NCBI RefSeq assembly: GCF_026213295.1
Contig: NC_079425.1
Coordinates: 16,019,957-16,083,956 of the forward strand
Source of the DNA: Gadus chalcogrammus
Taxonomy: Eukaryota > Chordata > Actinopteri > Gadiformes > Gadidae
Length of the DNA stretch: 64,000 nucleotides
Reading direction: 5' to 3'
Part shown: positions 1-55,900 of the stretch, piece after piece
Layout of the letters: the number at the start of each line of letters is the position of its first letter
Numbering within the stretch: position 1 is the stretch's first letter
Notes under the pieces: model-generated
What the model saw: only the letters and a program-made list of their open reading frames with translations
What the model was told of the DNA's origin: nothing
Database searches by the model: none
Program-made: the position numbers and the translations under genes

Positions 1-160
1 CCAACACAGTCTCACTCCGAGTGCGTCAATAATCGATGCTTGTTCAGGGGCTTTTGGCGTTAACTGCTGACGCAAACGGTGTCCTTGAGCGTCTTCATTC
101 GACACAAGGTTTTTTCAAATGTAATCCCTCCACGTCGAACAGTGATAAGTGCGTAACCCT

Positions 161-929
161 TACCCTAACCACTACTACCCTATCCCTAACCACTACAACC
201 CTAACCCTAACCCTAACCCTAACCACTACAACCCTAACCCTAACCCTAACCCTAACCACTACTACCCTATCCCTAACCACTACAACCCTAACCCTAACCC
301 TAACCCTAACCACTACTACCCTATCCCTAACCACTACAACCCTAACCCTAACCTAACCCTAACCACTACTACCCTATCCCTAACCACTACAACCCTAACC
401 CTAACCACTACTACCCTAACCCTAACCACTACTACCCTATCCCTAACCACTACTACCCTAACCCTAACCACTACTACCCTATCCCTAACCACTACAACCC
501 TAACCCTAACCACTACTACCCTAACCCTAACCACTACTACCCTATCCCTAACCACTACTACCCTAACCCTAACCACTACTACCCTATCCCTAACCACTAC
601 AACCCTATCCCTAACCACTACTACCCTATCCCTAACCACTACAACCCTAACCCTAACCACTACTACCCTAACCCTAACCACTACTACCCTATCCCTAACC
701 ACTACTACCCTAACCCTAACCACTACTACCCTATCCCTAACCACTACAACCCTATCCCTAACCACTACTACCCTATCCCTAACCACTACAACCCTAACCC
801 TAACCACTACTACCCTAACCCTAACCCTAACCACTACTACCCTAACCCTAACCACTACTACCCTAACCCTAACCACTACTACCCTAACCCTAACCACTAC
901 TACCCTAACCCTAACCACTATTCCATTGG
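161..929. repeat. Degenerate telomere-like (CCCTAA) array
   Basis: About 770 bp of CCCTAA hexamers on the + strand, one to four in a row, interrupted in a regular way by CACTACTAC, CACTACAAC and CCCTATC variants. The CCCTAA orientation is that of a left chromosome end, but about 160 bp of non-repeat sequence lies outside it and ordinary sequence follows. It is therefore an interstitial or subtelomeric array rather than a clean terminal telomere. Open frames through it on both strands are by-products of the 6-bp period and are not genes. Confidence 0.9.
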
Positions 930-3071
930 AAATTCCTAAATAATTATTAAATTCCCAAAATGAAAAAAAGCAAAGCCGTGTTTCTTTAGGATGCACCACA
1001 GGATGCATATCCTGGATTTGGAGTGCTGACTCACAGAACGATGAATACAAATGGATTCTGATTTCAACGCCAACACTGCAACACTCCTTAGAGCAACACG
1101 AGTCATGTTGACATTGAGACAATGGACAATATTGTGTTCCCTATCCAAGATATTAAGAATTAATACTGCGGAACAGATTATAGCAAGCTCATTTTGCTTG
1201 TTGTTTGTATTGCTCAGTGAGTCAGGTGAAACAATTAATGTTTTCCTCAAATGCAGAATAAGCATAGACATGCAGAATGTCTATGCTTATTCAGCATAAC
1301 AATTGTAAATAAACTCCAAAGCTAGCTGTTTTATTTAAGCTCTTACCTTAATTATCTAAACTAAAAAAGTGTTTTTTAATGTTAATATTTGTAATTTTAT
1401 TGAATCCTTTCTTTGGTTGAGATAGTAGGGAAGTCAAAGTGGTTTATAAGATGATCAAATGCCCGTGAATATTGGGTGCTTAAAGTGGTCACTGATCCCT
1501 GAGTAAATGATATCTTATCAATTAGAATGTATAAGATTTGATTGCACCAACAATCAATAAAATTCACTGTATTTCTCCAACTTTAGATTCCTACAGCTCA
1601 ACAGATCATTTTATTTCCATGTTATAATAATTATTGGGATAAATAAAGCATTATTTTATCGTATCTTCATTATCATTTTCTGACAGCTCCTAGGTTTTAC
1701 AAGCATTTCTGGCCCGTGCATTAGGCTTCGTTGTTTGTGTGTTGTGGCACCTGTTCCATGTTTCTAAATACTGTATTTGCAGTTCTCTTGGATAGCTTGG
1801 CGCTTAGTCAAGTGAAAGCAGACTTCCGGCAGCTGGACTCAATTTGGATCAAACTAGATGAATTTGCCAAAATGCACAAAAGAACAAAGAAAAAATGAAA
1901 TGTGCGACCATTCCAGAAATAGTGGCAGAATTAAAATTGATATTTATTTTGAATAAATTAATATCAATAATAACAATTCAATAATAATGACCTTTACTAA
2001 CTTAAATTTAAGAGTTGCAAAAAGATAATGAACACATGGCTTTTAGGTTAATCTGCCTACCTAATAAAACAGAGTTAATCTTTGTTCGGAAGACTATTAG
2101 ATAATCTCCACTACTAGACTATAAGAGTTCATCATTGTAACTCAATATCGTGACATGCTTGCGATCTGCGATGTTTTCGTCTGCGACGTTCGAAAACCCC
2201 AAGACGAAAAGTTTGGCATTTTTTGGGGAATCGCATGACGTATCCATTGTTGACATGAGGGAACCCCGCCCCCCGTTGCGTGAGGGAACCCCACGAACAG
2301 CTCGAGCTCACGCGCAGTGTTTACCAACTGACTTCACTGCACTACGCTCTATGACAGTTCTAAACCTTAGATGTTCTAAATATATTGCAAACGCGAATGA
2401 TACAAAGTAGAGAGCATCGCACCCTCGAATCTTGTAGTGTGTGGCCAGTCTTCCGACGAGACAACGCCTGATTTCCTGGCTCTGTGATCGTATAGTGTGA
2501 CATGTTAAATCGTGGAGGAATATCTGAGAATCGTGTAGTCTGAACCAGTGAAGCTTCTGCTCTCTTGGCCAATTCATGGCACTACAGACACGATTAGACC
2601 CACCATTTATTAGTTGTAGGTTCCATCTATATACATAAGATAATTGTATCTATTCCCTCATCTTGAATGTTTGACCTCATTGGTAAGCTTATCTCTACAG
2701 TAGATATAAGGGACACTCATTCTAACACACAACCTAAACGGAATATGTATGTAATATATTATATTAACTGCTACTTCTACTCTAAAATCTAAAAGCTCAT
2801 TACAGTTCTCCTCGATGTCAAGGTTAATTGCCTGAAGATGACAGATGCTGAATAAATTTATTTATAAATTAAGCCACAGCGATGATGTATTTATTAAGGG
2901 AGTTGGTTGTGATGATAAAGCCTTAAGGTTAGATAGGGAAGGTTAGTGCATTGTGAACCCTTAATTATGTCCCTTCCATCTGTTCTTGGGAAAGAACAAA
3001 AAAGTTAATTTATGTCTCCAGTTGGCAACATACAATTACATCAACAAGTAAAATTTTAGCCAGAATTTAAC
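930..3071. other. Intergenic, no gene recognised
   Basis: AT-rich sequence with only short, composition-driven open frames. I see no splice-flanked exon, RNA gene or protein similarity. The only structured item found is a small perfect hairpin at 1257-1291. Confidence 0.6.
1257..1291. repeat. Perfect hairpin, 15-bp arms
   Basis: Arms 1257-1271 and 1277-1291 are exact reverse complements around a 5-nt loop. It lies in intergenic sequence and its function is unknown. Confidence 0.75.
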
Positions 3072-3286
3072 TTAAAGGCACCCAGTGCAACTTTATGTAA
3101 ACATTCAATGAAAAATAAACATTCAATTTCTAGTCTTTTTTACACGTAGTAACAACGACGTCTCATCTTTGCTGCTTGAATGTCGATATGTAATGGTATG
3201 GAGTTATTGAAACTTACTACGTGTAAAAAAGACTAGAAATTGAATGTTTATTTTTAAGCCTCGAAAGTTGCACTGGGTGCCTTTAA
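3072..3286. mobile_element. Palindromic MITE with TTAA ends
   Basis: The element starts TTAAAGGCACCCAGTGCAAC and ends with its near-exact reverse complement. The inverted repeat continues inward through a long second arm (CATTCAATTTCTAGTC and its complement), with a short central spacer. TTAA at both ends fits the target site of piggyBac-like transposons. There is no coding capacity. The family assignment is inferred from end structure only. Confidence 0.8.
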
Positions 3287-3719
3287 AGTAGTAATATGAT
3301 CTCATCTTTAATTTCAGTACGAGTTTGGCCTTTGTCAGTGCCACTTAAATGCGTGAGCATGCAGGTGTTTCGATTACAAGTGCTGCGATGTCCTGAGGTT
3401 GGCTTGTCACATTCACAAATTCAAATCAATATTATAATTAATGATAAAAGGAAGCAATCTGATTCTTTTTTTGTTACATTCAAGTGTAATATATTTGATT
3501 CAATTGTTCACTGCAAAGCACTCAGTACACTGTGCAATGCCGGTTGTTGGGACAGAAAAAACGGCGTAGTCTCTTATAAGACAAGAGCCTCACTAGGGTA
3601 GTGATTGACACTGTTGGACAGAGCACGTCTTACGCCAATGTGCTTGAGTTTTATGGGTGTATGCTAGATTCAAATGTCACGGCTGTCAAAATTATATATC
3701 AGTAAAACCCGCTCCTCTT

Positions 3720-4062
<343 letters not shown>

Positions 4063-4185
4063 CACACTCTGCATTGTAGGTAAAAGGAGGGTTAGATGAG
4101 TGAGACTGATGCCACGTTTGTAGAGCCACATCCCGGAATATGCATATTCACGTACATGAGAAAGGATGGCCCCACCTCAACCAAC

Positions 4186-4193
4186 TTATAAAG
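4186..4193 (+). promoter_or_regulatory. TATA box of the mucin gene
   Basis: TTATAAAG lies 51 bp before the mucin ATG at 4244. That leaves room for a TSS near 4215-4222 and a 5' UTR of about 25 nt. A TATA promoter fits a tissue-restricted secretory gene. Inferred from motif and spacing. Confidence 0.65.
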
Positions 4194-4243
4194 ACACCTG
4201 TTTCTCAGGTGTGTCTCATAGTCGATCAGTCCTCACGACAGCC

Positions 4244-42832
<38,589 letters not shown>

Positions 42833-44738
42833 CGCAAACGAACAGCCATCGGCGCGATCCCGAATATAGGCTACGCCCCATTGACTTTCCTAATTTTACT
42901 GTAATGAAACAAATTTCTAGAATGAAACAAATACTTGTACTAGGTGTCATTTGTTGTGACATATTTTCCCACATATTTGTATTGACATCTACTTTAGACT
43001 AGATGTTTTGTTTTGTCACTAGAATCAAATATAATTTTCTGCAACCATAAAACTGAATTGTTTTTTCTGCTCACAATTTCTCATGAGCCAAGTAAATGCT
43101 TGGTGAACAGAACTCAGTACAAAGACACATTTTCACTCATATTTATGATCCAGTCATATTGAGAAACAAAAGCAAAAGAAAATCCAGTCGAGGAAGAAGG
43201 TCAGAGATTTTCAGATCACGACTTCATTAACCAACACGCAAGCTCAGAGTCCCATAAATATATCAAATATAATAGTGTTTAGTCTTTGCTAAGCTATTGG
43301 GTGTCACTGTTCATAAGATTTATATTTGGAAGTAGTTCAATTCAAGAGGTCCAAAATCCTTCTGGCAACATGGTCGAACAATTTGTTGAAGGCAAAGGTC
43401 TGTGGCTCATAACTTAAAGATCCAATACAATTACTGAATCGGCAAAATAACAATGGTGTATAAATAGACACTCACTTTTCAACAAACTTATTACCCTGAC
43501 ATGGCACATGTTGACAAGGCTCCAGTAATATTTATCTACCGAGATTTGCAACCCACTGGGAATCTTTTCTGAAAAATATAGATCTTTAAAGCGAAACACA
43601 CGCAAAAAACGTTGGCAAAAAAAAAAACGTTGGCAGGCAACATTCAATACCTTTCAGACTAGCAGGTCCCACCAAAAGCTTAACAGATATAAATGATAAC
43701 AGGTCATAGTTGTAAATATCATTGTTACTGGATTTACAACATAAACCTTTTAGTCAATCTCCTTGACCTTTGTAACTGTCTAAGCATGGATGTTATGTGA
43801 ACTGACTGGATTGGCTCCTTCCCTTTTTGGCATATGAATCAGGGGTCTAGACATCCACGCAGAAATGGGGCAGTAATATGCCATATATGGCTACATTTTC
43901 TGGTGATGCAGAGTTGGTAGCGTTTCGAGCATATATCTTGTTTGGTGTCTGATCACTTGCTTCTTCCTGATTTGCTTGAATATCAGCCCTCATGAAATGG
44001 CAGCCTGACGTATACATATAACCTTCCACATTTGTTAATTGATCATTAGATGTCCTCATTCTCTTCTAAACCACTAGAAACTAAAGATAGAGAAATGTTG
44101 GTAATTTATAAATTTTTCGATGTATTGACTCAGAAAGCTACAACTGGGTGCATAATGTATTACGACAGGGACGTTTAGCTAAACTCACTGGTATCCTTAA
44201 GCTCATTGCATTACAAAATGTCCTTTCTCTGCACTGTTTTGGTGCTAGATTGCTGAACATGGTTAATATTTTTGTAAAATTATATGGGCTAATAATGACC
44301 TCACAGTGACATCTGAATTGAACAATTTAAAACAATTCTGCATGGGCATATGAATGTGCCAAGCCATCATAGTGGCACCCAAACAATTGTTGATTAATTC
44401 TGAGTCTGTAAGCAAGCCCCTTTGTGTGGAATTAAAACAGGAAACTTGATAGGCTGTACTGCCTGACTTGGATACAACACACATGATTCCTTTTTCAGTG
44501 TAGACAAACTTTTGGAGAAAACTATCATTGTTAGTGCTTGTTCAGTAATGGCTGCTGCTTAAGTTGGTCTAGGGCTGTGATTGGATCAACTAACCAAATG
44601 ACGGGAATGCAAGTAGGCGACGGCGCTATAGTGCCACTTGGGCAATAACTGTACATGTTGAATTTGGATGCCCGTGTGTGTATGTATAGAATATATATGT
44701 GCATATACGTTCCAGGGTGTAGATTGAAACACCAGCCC
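42833..44738. other. Convergent intergenic region between the mucin gene and tollip
   Basis: AT-rich. It must contain the 3' UTR of the mucin gene (+) and that of tollip (-). No other exon, RNA gene or clear transposon was recognised, and no canonical polyadenylation hexamer was found close to either stop. Confidence 0.6.
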
Positions 44739-47759
<3,021 letters not shown>

Positions 47760-49866
47760 CTAGTTTGACGATTGCCAAAATGCTATTAACGACCAGTAAC
47801 TTTGAAGGCAGATCAGTTGAATATAATGTAAACAAGCCGACCCAGTTGCAGCCGTTACGATTGCACGCTGACGTCAGCGATCAGCTGACTGATTACTACT
47901 AGTAAACTTGGATATGGGTTGGACCAGTTTGTAGCCTGCTGGTTGGTTGCAGTAGCAGTCTGTAGTGTGTAGTCGACCGAACCACTAAACAGGTTTCAAC
48001 ATCTGTCTTCGGCTATAGAAGGCACATTTTGGGCAAATAGTATGCAAGTGTGCTGTTAAATGCAAAAAAAGAACTTAATTGTTGATAGTCGTCGAAAGAC
48101 TTCGCTTCTATGGGTCCGTGTACATTCAGGCACACCAAAAGCTAGGATAGCATGGTTATTGTTTCTTTACAGGATCTATACCAGGGTAATGTTAGAAGAT
48201 AAATAAATAAATCCAGAAACAGGTTACATGAATAAAGATATTTTATTTTAATTTATACATGAAATATCTTTTATCCAAAAATATGTGGAAATAGCCTGTT
48301 GGCTCCCTCCCAAACAGTGTTTCCTTAACTAAAGTGACCAGCATAGATCAGGTCATGACGTGCTACCAGATTATTGTTCACCTTTTCAAAGATTCAAGAG
48401 TTTTATTTGTCATATGTATGCACCGTGTTGTGTATTTTTTCATCATAGTATTTATTCTTGAAGTGAAAATCAAGGCAACTTCACAGGTTGGATCAGAGGG
48501 TCGAATAAATGGTCTAATCGAGGATTTATACAGCATATGGAATAGTCTTGGTGTAGGTGGGTGAGGAGCAGTCTCCATACATGCTCCTTGGCTGTCGATC
48601 CCTCTTCTCAACGAGCCAAAGGTTTGGGGCGAGTATTATTCATAAGAAAATGTAAATAACAAAAGAACCCAAGCAGTCTCTCCCTTGATAAGGTATATGG
48701 CCCAGACGGCCTGGTTTGTTCGTCTTTGTTGGGACATGACCCAATGGATTGTTGGACATAGCACCCGATATCAGTAGGAGAGGCACTGGCCCGCTCTCAG
48801 ACTAAGAAATGTGAACAGAGAGACACAAAAAGAAAAAAAACATTCGACAACTGGTTTGCTATTGCAGCATGTAACAGTGTAATGAATGAGGAGGTGACTG
48901 TATATACAATGTCCAATATCTGTCAGGTACCGGTAGTGTTGTTTGAGATGGACAGTGTCAGAGTGTGTGTGAGGGAGTTGAAGGGGGAACTGGGGGGGTT
49001 GGTATTGATGTTCTGGATGGCCTAGTGGGAGAAACTCAGTCTTGGCTGCTTAGTTCTTGTCGGTAGCAGCTGAACAGACCATTTTTAGGGTGATGGGGAT
49101 CCCTCATGAACCTGCAGGCTCTGGTCCTATACCTCCTGGGGTACATGACATGGAGAGGGGGGGTTGGTATGAAGGTATTATTGTAGCAAAAGTCTTTAGC
49201 ACCTGTGACTGCAGATTTTGTATGCGTACACTAAACGCACAAATGAGTAACAGTAAGTTTGAAGACGTAGATATTTATTTTGCATGTGTACTCAAAAGTC
49301 ACAAATGTTTAACAGTACATTTGAAGTCGTAAATATTTTTTCTTCCATTGTAAACACTAAATACTAGGGTCTACAGGTTTACTACTGGTGCACAAATCCT
49401 ATCCTGTGCATCACAACTTCAAAGAGTCATGCAATTGACACTTTTGCTACAATCATTGCAGCAAAAAAAAAACTCCAGCCAATGATTTCCAAAACCCACT
49501 TAGTGGCATTGCTAAGTAAGTAAGTCAATCAAACGGTCGTACTGCACTCCCCCTCCCCCTCCCCTGGCCTGCGCGACCCCTTCGTGCATGTACTCAAAGC
49601 TCGTGACCCAGAGCAAGCTTCTGTTTGTTGTTATCCTGCGGTAGCAATTGGAGCTAGCTAATGGTTCGCTCGTGCATGATTGCACGTCCATGTACTTGGA
49701 ATGGGTGGAGTCAGAGTCAGCGTTGAAGGAGAAGGGGTAGGACCATTTGAGTTGAGTATTTTCAAAATCTGCTGGCGTTTCGCAAATCCCATACCCAACC
49801 TTTAATGTTCACATACTTGGACAAGCAAAACAAAAATACATCACACATTTGTCTGGGGTTTATATA
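47760..49866. other. tollip upstream region and intergenic spacer
   Basis: Holds the tollip 5' UTR and promoter just above 47759; no TATA box is obvious and no large CpG-rich block was seen. The rest shows G-rich and simple-sequence patches around 48960-49030 and 49540-49570. No splice-bounded exon or RNA gene was recognised. Short frames here are not supported. Confidence 0.55.
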
Positions 49867-49872
49867 TTTATT
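49867..49872 (-). terminator. Polyadenylation signal of mrpl21
   Basis: AATAAA on the minus strand (TTTATT on +), about 37 nt after the mrpl21 stop at 49909-49911. This implies a very short 3' UTR. Confidence 0.7.
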
Positions 49873-49908
49873 CTCAACATGTCCAAAAATCAACTATTGC
49901 AATAACAA

Positions 49909-52900
49909 TCATTTTAGCCGGGGCACCATTTCTATGCTGTTTATCCTCAGGATTGTTTGCGGTGAAGTGATAACTGAATAAAAAGGGGAAAAGAAAGTTA
50001 CTTAATAAAATGCATATGACAGATAAACTCATAATTATTAAACTATGTAAATTTACTAAATTAGGAAAATCCTAAATCATGTTTTCAGAGTGCATTATTA
50101 TTAGCATTAGTGCTAATTGTAGTATAAATGTAACTTGAGTGGAGAGGGTGAACGAACTGAAGACGATCTGGAGGCTCAGTGATGGGTAGACTTACTCTTC
50201 TTGCGCTGGAATCTGTGTCGCCTCCAGAACTGCATGTAGACCTTGGGAGAGGACTCTGTCTTCTCTATGACAGTAGCCTCTACCCTAACCAACTCCTTTC
50301 TAGAGGAAACAATGGGAAAGGGTGGGGAGTTGGAATAGGGAGTGAAGAGTTAGACCTGAGCCCACTATGAAACAGGCAAACCACAATGTAATGCAATTTA
50401 TACTATTTGAGTGACACCAAACTAGCTCAATGAATTGATTTACATTTATTGGGTTTTTTAATGCATTAATTTTATTTTCCTTCTCTTGCTTTGGAGTAGT
50501 TTGCTCCAATGTGGGGTTCTCTTCAGAGGATCAAACCAAAATGCGTAAACCAAGCAATAGACACTGCTATTCTGGTTTAATAAACTAATCAATAAAAAGC
50601 TCTATTAATGAAACATTTATGAAACATTTAGTGTGTGTGCAGTCGCCTCTCTGTGCCGACTAGTTGCTTGTTAAGGGGATCCTAGCAAGCAGACAGTGTA
50701 GAAGGCAGCAGAGAATTTAAACTTGTGATAGCTTTTCCGTATATTGTCCCTGATCAACACCTCAGCTATAACAAGCCCCCAAATCTTGAGTTGGTTACCT
50801 TCGAAGAGGTTGATGTCAGCATTTTTTTTTTTTAAATAGCTCAGTCGTTAATTTTATGGTTCTTGCCAAATTCAGTTTCTATTGAATAACATTATAAAAA
50901 TGTATTTTAAAAAGCCTTAAAACAACTACCATCGTAGGATATTATTTTGGTGTTGAAACTCCAAAACTGAGGTTCCCGAAAAATCCAACAAAATAAATAT
51001 AGCTACGCATGTGCATTTTCGGAAGAGAATGCATCTAATTGCATGAACTCGTAGTACTGCAATATTCCATTAGCTTGCCAACATCCTAAGCAAATATGGC
51101 AAGTTTCAAGTCCCTGGCCAACTTTGAAGCAGACTTGTGATAGATTGAATAAAGGGGCTTATCGATTTTGTTTGACTGCGAGTAATAGCTCCACCTGTTG
51201 TCGATTTTCTATCTAAATGTACTTTACAACAAGGGCAACAACGACGACTGCTCCTACTAACAATGATTTGTTGCTGTGCTACTTAGTTTTGTTTGTCTGT
51301 TGAACCAATGGATTCATTTATTCAATTTAGCAATTGTCTTGTAAAGGTATCAGCATTGATTTGTTGGTTATCATCTGGGGATAACATTTTAATAAAAATA
51401 AACACAATTTCTTGAGCAAAGTCCACATTGTTGAAATTCTAATGCATTCAATTAATTAGACTGGGATATTTTCCTGCTCTGAGAGAAAACATGACATGAC
51501 ATGAAATAAAACAGTATGTAGGATATCACTGCATTAAAATGTAGACTATCTGATAACTAGCGATCATTTATGTTGGATGATTGGCTGAAGTTTACCCACA
51601 TTTTGGATCTTTGCAGCTAAATGGACACATTTGGCCTCTGGTCACATTTTTAAGACATTCGCCATCATCTTATTTGACCAATTAGAGCCTTGACATCAAC
51701 TGTCCCAAAGATGGTTACTGTCAAATCTGACATTCGGGCGAGGAACTGCGGCCATTTTTGTGAATAGTGGAATTATAGAACACCCAAGACGTCGATATGG
51801 CTCATCTTCTGGCATTCCACTCTAGACATGGGTTCGGAATCGTGTGTGATTAGGATTTACTTTTTAGGAGATAGGCCTGTTTGATACTGTTTATTCTGTA
51901 TGAGATTGGGAATACATTTGAGTTGGACTGGTTTGAATTGGTCATTTGGCAAGGAAGATATAAAAAGCAGTGTTTTTTTCAGGGTCAATTTGGAGTGCTT
52001 ATGAAGATGAATCAATTGACACCCAATTTGAGAGAATGCTTCAAATTGGGCCTGAGACAAGGCTATTTGAAATTAGGAAACTTTGACCCATTGGCAGCGC
52101 TAGAGACTTCACAACTAATAATAATAAATAAATAAATATAGTTGCAAGCAACCATGATGGGGTCCTACTGTGTGACATGTGACTCATGAATACATGATGG
52201 TAAACATTATTTGGTGTCATGCCATGTCTCACAGAATGGGGGTTGGACTTGAACCATCGACCCCATGGTCATGTCATGGTCATGACCATGTCATGGTCAT
52301 GACTCTAATGTCCTTCATGTCCACTACATGGACATTAAGGACATTAGAGTATAATTTTTTTAGTAGAAGTCTTCCGTACGTGGAGGAATGGTGAGCTTGG
52401 TTGGTTCGGTAATATGGCTCTGGTATGCCTTAAAACTGGTTTAGCGGAAGTTTACATATCAAAACTTGACATTTGTGTATTTCCTTGAGGCCCAGCCTCA
52501 AGAGAAGTTCAAACAAATGTTTTTTGTTTTTTTTCAAATACAGGCCCACAGTCACCTAGGTCATGTGTGACGAGTATCAGCTTTCATCACTTTCGGCACC
52601 TAAGCAGTTTATGTGTGGTTGTTTGGACTTACAGCCATTGCATTAACTTGACCAAATGGTCTGACCATATGGGTTGCGATGTGAAAGTGGTTCATCATGA
52701 AAAATGGTGCATACACATATTGAACCTTCCCATTTGTAATGGCATGCTGTTGAAATGCTGAACATCCAGGCCTGGTTGTAGCGCCACCTACGTGTTATTC
52801 TGACCCATTTTTTGTTTCCCTTACTCTTTTTAGGAGTTCTACAAGCCTGCAAATCTTTTGTACTTTTGTCATCAGTAAAATCAACAGGGGGTTTAGGGGG

Positions 52901-55900
52901 GCGGGCTTGCAAGGGGCGGGATATGACGTAGGGTCGAGGTTCGCAAGAGGCAGGATAAGGACGGCCCCTGTCACCCAGGTGTGCTTAACTGAGAAAACCG
53001 GGAGTGGAAGGCCAGGACCCTATAATGTTCAGCTAACTGTTGTCAGTAATAATTGTTACGAGAGAAGCGTATGTGTGTGACAGTGTATGACAGTGTGCGT
53101 GTGTGCACGAATGGACGAGCGAGGAGGGCGAGCAGTAGCGTGTGCTAGTTTAGTGAAGTAATGAACAAGTCCAGTTGTGTCTGTGCAAACGTGTACTGTA
53201 AAGTTAGTGAAACAAAGAATAAAGTACCCAGCCAGTCAATAATCGGCAGCCGCTCATTCCGACCTATAAGCAGACCCACTGCTGGTCAAAACGAAGGGTG
53301 TTAACCCCGAGAGAACATCGACCCTGCAGGGAACGTCTCCCCTGTGCTCCTCGACTACGGTCTGGGACACGACAGCAGCAAAGGGGTAACATAAAAATAA
53401 AAATAAACATGTATTGTAATTTATTGTATGATGTGTACTTTTAGTGTTTAGACCTACTGTTTAGCGTTATCATAGTGGGAGCGGGGCACTGAAATTATAT
53501 AGGCTATGTTATCGGGGCTATTCTTCATGATACCGGACTTGGAAGAATGACGTAATCATTTCTGCTGACGAATACAATAGGGTTCATATGTTTTTCGTAG
53601 GACCCTAATAAAGTAAACACATAATAATAATAAAACAACTGGCAAAAAACATTAGGTGCCTAGCAACTTTGGTGTTTGACCACTAATAAAAAAGCATTAA
53701 CAGTATAATAATTGTAACCAGACAAAAGTGTGCCTTTCACTGAAAGAACAAAATGTATGTTCTGAGTCTCACTGAAAGGAATTCTGATGTATTTAAAATG
53801 TTAGAGCCTTTCCTACATATCTTAACATTTCAAATTGTGAAATATTATTTTCTTTTCAGCAATAGGAGTTTGGAAGTTACCCAATAATTGGCCGCCCGAT
53901 GAGTGTAAAGTTTTCTCCTCCAACCATCAGAACCTGGAAAAGGAAAAAAAAGTAACATTCAAACATTGCAATCGAGCAGCTAAGAATATTGCAGAAGTTG
54001 TAAACCCTTTTCTAACCATTCCTAACTCTATTGCAGTAACCAAAATTACATAATAATTGTACGATTACAGACGAGTTGTCATAAATACATAAGTCTGTTT
54101 TTGATCGCAATGTTTTTGGAAGGGATCTTCACCTCACAACTTTGAGAAACACGTCAAAGATGCAGAAGAAGGAAAAGCTCTGTGTTACCAGAACATGCCT
54201 CCTCAAACCACCAGAACTAGAACTAGCGATACACAGATTACAAACGGGAATCTATTAAGGATTTGCACCCAGTCTACCGTTCCCTTAGAAACCATAAAAA
54301 AGCTTGTATCTAGTGAAGAATTACCAACAGGGGGTAGAGTTACGCGATAATAAGAGCAGCCTCCGACATTACAGATGACTGTTCTAAACATCTTCAAATC
54401 CGAGCTGTCCGCATTATTTATTATTATATTATCATCATTATTATACCTAAACCACAAACTGTCATTGTGTAATAGCAGCAGCTGTCTGCCTCTCCATCCA
54501 GCTCCCTATCGTTCCATAGTTCCAATTGCAATGCAATGCAAATATTGCAATGTTGTGTGCATCATTAAAATTGTACGTTATATATCTTTGTTGCCATTTT
54601 ATTAATTCACAAAAGTATCCGAGGATAAAATCAGCAAGAATTTGCAAAAATCGTAAAAAACTGAATTCTGGAAATAAAAAAATGAGAAAACAGAATTTGA
54701 GAAAAAAATAAACGGAATTTGGAAAAGAAAAACAATTTCATAGGGCTCTAATTTATTGGACTTATCTTCATGTGTTAATATTAAGGAATGGATGACTATG
54801 GCTATAGCAAACCGTTTTTTCATCTTAATGACAAAGACATTGGAATGGAATGTACAAGTCTCAGACGTTGTGTGACTGTGTGCATGGTAGACAAAAACGG
54901 TAATCCCCCTGGGGTTAAATAAAGTGAATTTGTATAGCATGTTGTGAAAGAGACTGGGCTTCACACCTTCTCCATTCTGATCCGGTCTCCGCACCCCGCT
55001 GCTACATGGTTCTCAATCAAGATGAGGTCCTCGTTGGTTACCTTCCACTGGCGACTGGCAAAATGGACCACTGCGAAAAGACGCCCGTACTCCTCATTGG
55101 TAATAAGACTGTTGACCTTCTGTACCACAGCTGGAGAGAAAAGACATGAAAAGAACAGGGTTACTGATTGGATTGCGTAATATTTCCAGCAATTTATATA
55201 ATATTACTATTTGGCATCATCATTATATCATTAAATATGCTTTCTTGCTAAGTGCAAAGCGGCGCATTAGGCTTAATGGAACAATTAGTGTAATATACAC
55301 CATTAAAGAGCACCTATTACGCTTTTTCGACTTTTATGACCTATAAACATTGTTATAATGATTTATAGTCATGATAAACCATACTAAAGTTCAAATAATG
55401 ACGTACATGCATTTAGACGTAATCCCTGCTGACCGTCTGGGGTGGCTGTGCAGAGCGCTAAACACTAGGGACGCGGGTCGCGATTCACTTGTTCATTCTT
55501 CCGGAAGTTAACCAATCACAACGGAGGGAGGTTGGCAGGAGGGGGGCGAGGGGGCGAAGAAGGTCGAAGCCAAGTGTTGACAGAGAATGCTGAAAGCGCC
55601 CAGATGAGAGGAAGAGTTTCCCGAAAATCTTCATCGTTTTTTTGTGCTGTGATTCGTGTCAGGTCGCGCTATAGGAGTCATTAATAAGAAATTATGACCA
55701 GAAAAGTAGTATAATAGGAGATCTTTAAGCAAATTTCCCCTATCTGTATGGAAAGTTTCCAGTGGCCAGCTCCTTCTGAAGCAGCCGTGTAATTTGCAGA
55801 ATAATGATACTTAGCATATTACCATATTTTTTCCATAACTGACCGAGCTCCCCACACATTGTAGCATTATACTATACGTGTCCGGGAAGCCTAACCCTCT

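Noticed and set aside
149..1122. Open frames of over 250 codons through the telomere-like array, on both strands
   Set aside because: A 6-bp period without stops gives open frames automatically. The products are low-complexity NPNPN/TLTLT or VRVRV.
49057..49332. Plus-strand frame starting near MGIPHEPAGSGPIPPGVHD as a small gene
   Set aside because: No splice support, no recognised family, and composition like the surrounding intergenic sequence.
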